DNA from: Adiantum capillus-veneris
Lineage: Eukaryota > Streptophyta > Polypodiopsida > Polypodiales > Pteridaceae
NCBI GenBank assembly: GCA_014529385.2
Contig: CM043958.1
Location: 141,710,234-141,774,233 of the forward strand
Length of the DNA: 64,000 bases
Direction: 5' to 3'
Positions within the stretch are counted from its first letter, which is position 1; each line of letters starts with the position of its first letter. Below are positions 57,468 to 64,000 of the stretch, piece after piece. Both the position numbers and the translations under genes were made by a program. Under the pieces are notes generated by a model. It was not told the DNA's origin. It did not search any database and worked only from the letters and a program-made list of their open reading frames with translations.

Positions 57468-58040
57468 TACCCCCCTCTTGAAATCTCAAACGTCCTCGTT
57501 TGCATCTATGTCGTACAGGCTCCTAGTCAACATTGATGTATTCAACACCTGTCGACACATGTACGACACATACATGCTCATTGTCAACCTTGGTGTATTC
57601 AACACCTCGTCGACTCATGTATTGCCTGCGTGTGAATCCTGTCCCAATGACATAGTGGTAGCTTCGCACTCTGCCATTGCTTTGAGTCACTAACTTTCCA
57701 ATGACAAAATGGTAGCTGCACATTTTGCCACTGTCTTATAGTACACGTTGGATCCCGTAACACTTTCGAGCATACCCAAACCGACAGTTTAAGAATGCAG
57801 TTACACATGTACTCTTCAATAGAAGCAATCACTGTATCCTTGACAAACTGACAAGAAATACTCACTTCTATAGCACTAACCAAACTTTTGGACATTCCAT
57901 AAGAGCAATTGCCAAACTGACAATCTGTACAGCTCTAACATTCATGTAACAAGTATTTGATTTGAGCTCACTTTAAATACCATGTACATCATTTGTTTCA
58001 GAAGCCATTGCCACACTGACAATCCATGTAGCTTTGAAAC
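57468..58040 (-). other. 3' untranslated region and polypurine tract of Element 1
   Basis: The minus-strand polypurine tract AAGAGGGGGGTA is at 57468-57479. The rest holds short repeats: GTATTCAACACCT(CG)TCGAC twice within 57536-57612, and CCAATGACA(T/A)A(G/A)TGGTAGCT twice at about 57643-57717. The same region is present in Element 2 (15300-15426 and 21978-22432). Confidence 0.8.
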
Positions 58041-61000
58041 TCAAGGGATCAAGGTAGGTTGCAAATCGAAGGCTTCCAGGTAAAGTGATAACATTGTTGG
58101 TGACTCTGCAAGTTCACCTTCTTCCATCCACTTAGCATTTATTGGTGGATAGTTTCTGAACTTTACCAAGTAACGCCTAGCAACCTTGCCTTTCACTTTT
58201 CTTTCTTTGTGTGCCAAAATCTGTTCCGGGACCAACATCTCGTCAAGTTCCTCGACTTCTGGCTGATCTTCAACTGGCATATCTTCTGGCACATCACCCA
58301 CATAGGGTCTGAGAAGACTGACATGAAACGCATCGTGAATCTTCCAACTGTCAGGCAATTTCAGCCTATATGCAACATCATTGATTATGTTGCAGACTTG
58401 AAAAGGCCCATAGTAACGCATGCTGAGCTTTGGAAACAGTCTTTCCTTGCCCTTCATCTTCTTTAACCTTGCCTTTTCAAAGCGTAAAAGCACCCAATCA
58501 CCAAGTGAATATACCTCTTCACAACGGTGACGATCAGCTGCTTTCTTTTGCTTTGCCCGAGTCTTTTCCAAGGCCACTTTGACCTTCTTGTACATTTCAT
58601 CCATGTCCTGAACATACTTATCTGCTTCAAATATCTTGTCCTTTGTATGCAGTATGGGAGGAACTTTCTTGCCACCTTCAACTATCTCAAAAGGTGCCTT
58701 GCCAGTTGATGAATGCACTGTATTATTGTATGCATACTCCACCAATGGCAAATATTGCTCCCACTTTCCTTTATGCTCTGACACATAACACTTCAGTAGA
58801 TCTAGGACAGTAGAATTTGCCTCTTCTGACTGCCCATCTGTTTGAGGATGAAATGACGAAGAGAATTTGAGCGTGGTGCCCATATTCTCAAACAAGCCTC
58901 TCCAGAACAAACTTGTCATGCTTGGATCACGGTCGCTAACAATCGACTGTGGCATGCCATGATACTTGAAAATATTGCTCATAAACAAGCGGGCCATCTG
59001 ATCTGGCTTTATCTTCTTCGTGACAGGAATAAAATGAGCCTGTTTGCTGAATCTGCAAATAATGGTCCAAATACCATCGTTTCCTGTCTGCGTTCTCGGA
59101 AGATCAAAGATAAAATCCATAGCAATACTTTCCCATGGTTTATCTGGAATAGGTAGTGGTTGCAATAACCCTGGTGCCTTTTGCCTGTGAAACTTGACCT
59201 ACTGACAAATTAGGCACTCTCGCACAAAGGCATTTACATCTCTTCTCAATGTAGGCCAGTAGAAGAATGTCTCAACCGCTTTAACTCTAGCATCGATACC
59301 ACGATGCCCTGCATACGGTGGGAGATGACTCTCTTCCATAACTTTGCGTCGCAATGGCTTTGTGACACACAATCTGCCATGCATCATCATGAACCCATCT
59401 TTGAGAAGATAGTGTTCATGACGTTGTCCATCCATTAGCTGCTCGAAGACCCATGCAAAATCTTCATCATTTGCATACTGTTCTCTCATATCATCAAGTT
59501 CATGATGATAAGGAAGTGACACAGCTGAAATTTGTGGCTTCCTTGACAAGGCATCAGCCACAACGTTCTTCTTGCCTTCCACATGCACAATCTGAAAATG
59601 GAACATGGACAAGATATTTGCCCATCGCATATGCTTCTCAGATAACATTGTCTGTGTCAAGAAGTATCGCAAGGTTTGATGGTCCGTTTGGACAACGGAA
59701 TCTGCACCTAGCAGGTAGTGTTTCCAACTTAAGAGCGCATGAATCACAGCCAGTAACTCTTTCTCATAGACCTGCATGGTCATCTCTGGCCCTTGCAAAA
59801 TTCTACTCTCATAGGCTACTACCCTGCCATCTTGCATTAGCACTGCATCAATGCTACTACCACAGGTATCACATTGGACCACAAATGACTTCCTAAGATC
59901 TGGCAACACAATGACTGGATCTGCAGTCATCTTTTCCTTTAAGAGATTAAAAGCTGAAATCTCTTTCCGTGTCCATCTAAAGGTGACTGCCTTCTTTTGA
60001 AGAGCATGTAAAGGTGAAGCAATCTCAACGAAATTTCCGATAAACCGTCTGTAGTAGGAGCATAGTCCCAAGAAACTTCGGACATCGTGCACTGTCTTCA
60101 AATCTGGCCATGACTTGATCGCTTCAACTTTTGCAGGATCTATTCTGACACCATCCTTTGAGACAATGTGTCCCAGAAAGTGGATCTCTTCCAGAAAAAA
60201 TTCACTTTTCTTTGCATTGATGAGCAACCTATGACTGCGTAACTCTTTGAACACAATGGCCAAGCGATGCCTATGCTCCTCTTCATTCTTTGAGTAGACT
60301 ATCATGTCATCAAAGAATGTACCAACAAACTGCTGGTGTGGACGGAAGGTTCTGTCCATCATCCTATTGAACGTAGCAGGAGCATTTGTGAGACCAAAGG
60401 GCATCACTAAAAATTCGTAAAGGCCAAACGTTGTTCTAGAAGCAGTCTTGTGCACATCCTCTGATCGAATGCGGATCTGATGGTACCCACTCTTTAGATC
60501 TATCCTGCTAAACATAGCTACTCCTGCTAATTTGTCCATAATATCATCAATTCTAGGTATAGGGAACCTATTCTTGATGGTATTCTTGTTTAGTGCACGG
60601 TAGTCAATGCACAAACGCCATGAGCCATCCTTTTTCTGCACCAACAACACTGGAGAACAGAATGGAGATGAACTGGGCTGAATCAGCCCCTTTTCTAACA
60701 ACTCCTGTACTTGGCCCATTATCTCTTTCTGCTGAGCCGCACTAACCCTGTACGGAGGCTTATTTGGTGGGCTATTGCCTGGCACCAAATCTATCGCATG
60801 GTCCTCGGGTCTCTCTGGCGGTAATTGAGACGGTAATGAATCGGAAAAACAGTCACTATACTGTTGTAAAAACATTGACCTTTCTTTATCTAGCACAGAT
60901 AAATTTGATTCATCACAATCTGACACTTCACGTGCAAAAACCAAGTACACAGAAAGATGCTTTTTCATTACAGAAGTAATAGCAGAAGCTGGTACAGTGG

Positions 61001-61697
61001 GAATAGACTCCCCTTTAAGCTTTACATCCAGAATGTGAGTCTTTCCCCTGCTCTGTACAGTGATCTTTTTGTTGTAGGCATCCATGATTCCCTGTACACG
61101 AAACAACCAAGATATACCTAACAACACATCACATCCGTCCAGTGGCATGATGTAAAATTCTTCAGCATCTACATAGGACTGGATATGTAGACGCAACTTT
61201 CCAATGATGGGCGTCACAGCCTCTGTATGGCCAGGACATGCCAAACCTGCCTCTGCTGTATACCCCATCTCTTCAGGTCTGATTCCCAACTTTGAAGCCA
61301 ATTCTGGGGAAATGAAGTTGGCTTTGGCACCTGGATCAAAGAAGATAAGCACTGTTTGATCCCTGACCTTTCCCCATGCTCTGCAAAGCTCACTTGCATC
61401 TGAATTTGGCTTATCGCCCACCATATTTGGCACTAGACCAGCCATGGGCTTCTTTCCTTTCCTGTCTTCCTTGTCATTAGAATCAGCTGGCCTTTTCTTT
61501 GTAGGATAGTTGTAAGCAATGTGGCCAGGCTGCTCACATATAAAGCATTTGTTCTCTGTCCTCAGGACCTTCTTTTGCTCTTTTGACGTGCGAGGAAAAC
61601 GTCTTTTCCATTTCTTTGCTGGTCCCTTTTCTGATTCAGCCGTAGGTTTATCTTTCCCTGCGTTTGGCTGACTCCTGAGTCCCTTTAGGAGCCTCAT
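58041..61697 (-). pseudogene. pol of Element 1: zinc knuckle, protease, RT, RNase H, integrase, chromodomain; one stop
   Basis: The frame 61697-59199 (832 codons) and, after one TAG in CLICQ*VKF, 59165-58041 in the same frame. Zinc knuckle at residues 51-64 is CFICEQPGHIAYNYP, with the last Cys changed to Tyr. Protease: FFDPGAKANFI at about 119-129, then GCDVLLG; DPG stands where D(S/T)G is usual. [33 protein letters not shown]. RNase H: CDTCGSSIDAVL, YEKELLAVIHAL, TDHQTLRYFL. Integrase: HLPPYAGHRG, CLIC, then MDFIFDLP, SDRDPSM, SEEAN (DDE). Chromodomain: KGKVARRYLVKFRNYPP, then KWMEEGEL. The chromodomain would direct integration to marked chromatin. The frameshift against gag lies near 61670. 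Confidence 0.93.
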
Positions 61698-63105
61698 TGG
61701 GAACGTGCTTCTTGGCTGAATTTTTCTTGCCTGATCCTGCCTTCACGCCAGTGTTAAATTCACAATCTTCTCCCTTGAGCAAACCATTGCCAGTGTTTGC
61801 TACCTCGATGAGCTGCGTCAAAGTAGTGACATTTGTCTTCGTACAGTACTTTCTTAATCCTTTAGGTAGGCCACAACAATATTTTTCAATTTGTTCTGTC
61901 AATGACACAAACCTATAGGAAGTTACTGGAAGTAGAGCTTTCCAAAACTTCCGATTGTAGTCATCCAGATTCTTGCAAGTGGCGGCATTAAGCTGGTGCC
62001 ATTCTGTCATGACATCTGCTTCAAAGTCATCAGATAACCATGCTGCTGCAAAAATCTGCTTGAAGTAAATCCATGTGGACGGAGCTTGCCCTTGAAGCAA
62101 TAAAGTTGTCCACCATTGTCCCGCATTCCCTGTCAAGAAAGTGTCTGCCTTGCGGACCTTTGAAGCCTCTGTAAAGTTTCCCCCTGCATAGGCCTTGTCA
62201 AACTGCTGGAGAAATGAGAGAGCCTTCTTCCTGTCATCAAACCCTGTAAAGGTCGTGAAAGACACACCTTTGCCACCTTCTTTGTACGGAGTTGGCCTCT
62301 CTAGCGGCGTTAAATTGTCATATGGAAGTGACTGAAACATGGGAACACTGTTAGGGTTCATCTGTGTTCCTTGGCCGCTATTAACTTGACCTGGAAATGC
62401 CATATTTGGCTGCTGATTTGTAATTCCAGCCATACCAAAATTTGCCTGTGGCATCCCAAATTGGCCCTGGGTGCTCTGAAACCCTGGTAGCATGCCCGTG
62501 ACACCATACATGGGGTTAGGCATCATCGTTTGAGCACCCCCAAACACTGTTCCTGGCGTGTAAAACTGATTTCCAGGTGCATGACCAGCCATGCTCTGGA
62601 ATACCGATCCACCTCCAAAATAGCCAGGGTGTACTGAAGGTGGTGGGAAGACTTGTTGCATAGCCTGTAGGTTGCTTCCCTGCCCATTAGAACCAGCTAT
62701 AGGCTGCTGAAAGGTGGCGGGCTGAACTGGTACAGCTTGAAAGACTGGCATCTCAGCCACCTGTTCTTGCACCTTAGGCATAGGTTGTGGAGATTGCATG
62801 TTCTCCGTCAAGTGTACAGGTGTTTCCATTGACTGTGCGGTGTGAATCACCTGTGCTCGAGCCTTAACAGGCTTTTGAATATGATCCAGTGACCCAACTT
62901 GCTGAGACGGAACAGGAGGTTGCAGAAAGGCTAAAAACCTCGGGTTCTGCATTACTTGTGTGAACATAGCCACAACAGTAGCCAACTGGGTCCCGAATAT
63001 ATCGTCATCTGTCTGTGGTGGTCTTGAGGACTCACCCACTTCATGTGTCTGTTGACCCTGCGAAGAGAAAACCTCTTCAGTCACATCATCTGGTCTGTCA
63101 GCCAT
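61648..63105 (-). CDS. gag of Element 1
   Basis: The open frame reaches up to 63165, but I choose the ATG at 63105 (MADRPDDVTEEVFSS), because element C has a similar start (MADRTDD) next to its primer site. Residues 1-270 are rich in Gln, Pro and Met (low complexity). The core follows at about 280-450: PTPYKEGGKGVSFTTFTGFD, QQFDKAYAGGNFTEASKVRK, WWTTLLLQGQAPSTWIYFK, IFAAAWLSDDFE, YNRKFWKALLPV, YCCGLPKGLRKY. That order is typical of plant gypsy gag. It ends AKRRER out of frame with pol. In Element 2 the frame runs on into the zinc knuckle, so here a one-base change near 61670 probably split a single Gag-Pol ORF. Confidence 0.9.
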   Translation of the reverse strand: MADRPDDVTEEVFSSQGQQTHEVGESSRPPQTDDDIFGTQLATVVAMFTQVMQNPRFLAFLQPPVPSQQVGSLDHIQKPVKARAQVIHTAQSMETPVHLTENMQSPQPMPKVQEQVAEMPVFQAVPVQPATFQQPIAGSNGQGSNLQAMQQVFPPPSVHPGYFGGGSVFQSMAGHAPGNQFYTPGTVFGGAQTMMPNPMYGVTGMLPGFQSTQGQFGMPQANFGMAGITNQQPNMAFPGQVNSGQGTQMNPNSVPMFQSLPYDNLTPLERPTPYKEGGKGVSFTTFTGFDDRKKALSFLQQFDKAYAGGNFTEASKVRKADTFLTGNAGQWWTTLLLQGQAPSTWIYFKQIFAAAWLSDDFEADVMTEWHQLNAATCKNLDDYNRKFWKALLPVTSYRFVSLTEQIEKYCCGLPKGLRKYCTKTNVTTLTQLIEVANTGNGLLKGEDCEFNTGVKAGSGKKNSAKKHVPNEAPKGTQESAKRRER

Positions 63106-63195
63106 AATTACAATTCCCTGTGTCTGGTCTATGATCCCCTGTGTCTTCAAGCCCAAACTGACCAAGGCTCACTTCTATGGGAAAAAGTGATTTAG

Positions 63196-63212
63196 TCCCG
63201 GCGACGGAACCA
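63196..63212 (-). promoter_or_regulatory. Primer-binding site of Element 1, tRNA-Glu
   Basis: The minus strand reads TGGTTCCGTCGCCGGGA directly behind the 5' LTR. It is complementary over 17 nt to the 3' end of plant tRNA-Glu (TCCCGGCGACGGAA plus CCA), as I know that tRNA. Confidence 0.8.
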
Positions 63213-64000
63213 TGAAACCGGCCTGTTCAATCCAAAAAGGGCGGTAGACTTTACTTAAAACCTTGATTTAGCTTTCACCCATTTTTAGTCGTCTATTATA
63301 CCTGCGCTATAGTGACACAAGAGAGGGGAATGGGATATAGATGCTAGAATGCACCTGTATGAGAAGACTGACACCAGATTGGCTCCTAGCTTAGGTGCCC
63401 CTTTCGGTATTTCTTTATTGTTTAAAAGAGGGAATAAACGCTGTGGTTCTTTCCAAGCTGCCCCGCACAACCTTGGCTAAATTTTGACTGTTCTGGCTTA
63501 ATTTCGGCAGCATAACTGTACTAGAACCCTTCACGGTCAGTATTCCCACGCATTAAATGACTTTCCCGACGCATACGGGCACTTTGCAAAACCTGGCGAG
63601 AATCTGCAGCACGCTGAATTCTCTGTTTTCAGCCCGAAAAATGCGCCAGATCACTTGTACAGCGGTCCCCTTGCGTCCCGGAACCTTCTGGGGGTATTAG
63701 GGTCCGTTTAGGGCCAAAACCCTAAACCTGCAAAAATACACAGCAGGCTGTAATTCACTGTTTCGGGCTCCGTTTCGCGTGCCGGTCGCATCCGTAGCAA
63801 GTCCTCGAGCTCCCGCACCTGTAGGGCTACTTGCCCTTTGAATCGGACGAGATTTCTGGCGTGAAACCTCTCCGAATTCACCTGTACCTGCGGGGGGATT
63901 AGCCGCTAGCTAATCCAGTACCTGTGGAAGAGGCTCTTGCCTCGGCAATCGCGCATGAACCCACACAACTGTACATTGGTCAAATGAAGAGCCCACTAGA
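63213..64000 (-). mobile_element. 5' LTR of Element 1, cut by the window edge
   Basis: It begins TGAAACCGGCCTGTTC and follows the 3' LTR (50464 on) closely. Of about 1475 bp, 788 are inside. The shared block has one change (GGTGCCCCTTTCGGTATTTC, 63394-63413). Confidence 0.92.

Larger units (their letters stand above)
50464..64000 (-). mobile_element. Element 1: Ty3/gypsy chromovirus, nearly intact, 5' LTR cut by the window edge
   Basis: The 3' LTR is 50464-57467 (interrupted by a LINE), the internal region 57468-63212, and the 5' LTR starts at 63213 and runs out. On the minus strand: tRNA-Glu primer site, gag, protease, RT, RNase H, integrase, chromodomain, 3' UTR with repeats, polypurine tract AAGAGGGGGGTA. 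Gag and pol are separated by a one-base frameshift and pol has a single stop, so it is the least damaged LTR element here. Left flanking bases are gatgt; the right duplication is outside. Confidence 0.93.

Overview
This window is nuclear DNA of a large-genome land plant. Most of it is transposable elements. The host genes point to a plant, and a fern is the best guess (inference). There is a decayed plant PPR (pentatricopeptide repeat) gene with the repeated MYAKC-type motif, and a plant-type myotubularin gene on the + strand. LTRs carry plant telo-boxes, and most LTR elements are Ty3/gypsy chromoviruses ending in a chromodomain. Nothing suggests bacterial or organellar DNA.

Left part (1-8110). 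A minus-strand LTR retrotransposon runs off the left edge: an ORF at 1-276, a 2.7 kb leader built from ~125 bp monomers that each carry a 22-24 bp palindrome, a tRNA-Asp-like primer site at 2946-2964, and a 961 bp LTR. It lies against the 3' end of an older plus-strand gypsy element. A PPR pseudogene follows (5316-6790), then the upstream region of the host gene.

Host gene (8111 to beyond 64000). Six small phase-compatible exons (8111-8152, 8648-8731, 45152-45226, 45321-45392, 45491-45563, 45639-45688) encode the N-terminal PH-GRAM part of a plant myotubularin, a phosphoinositide 3-phosphatase. Intron 2 is 36.4 kb. The intron after exon 6 is at least 18.3 kb and still open at the right edge. 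Almost everything right of 8732 is therefore intron.

Intron 2 is a nest of elements, several with recognisable 5 bp target duplications. Element 2 (13833-30578, minus chromovirus) holds Element 3 (15427-21972, plus chromovirus, TSD cctgg) and a solo LTR (26665-28203, TSD ccagc). Composite element C (30817-36238) sits in the same minisatellite as Element 2. Element A (37832-43455, TSD ctgcg) holds two solo LTRs (37849-38412, TSD ggcac; 39701-40765, TSD ttgaa) and is itself inside an older A copy that ends at 44688.

The last intron holds a large compound microsatellite, remnants of one LINE, a 624 bp tandem duplication, LTR fragments, and Element 1 (50464 to beyond the right edge). Element 1 is the best preserved chromovirus here, with a tRNA-Glu primer site. 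Its 3' LTR is split by a young 5.5 kb L1-type LINE with a 13 bp target duplication.

No complete intact gene lies inside the window. The most notable signals are the palindrome array, the myotubularin gene with giant TE-filled introns, and a 20-nt block (GAAATACCGAAAGGGGCGCC) shared by otherwise divergent LTR families.
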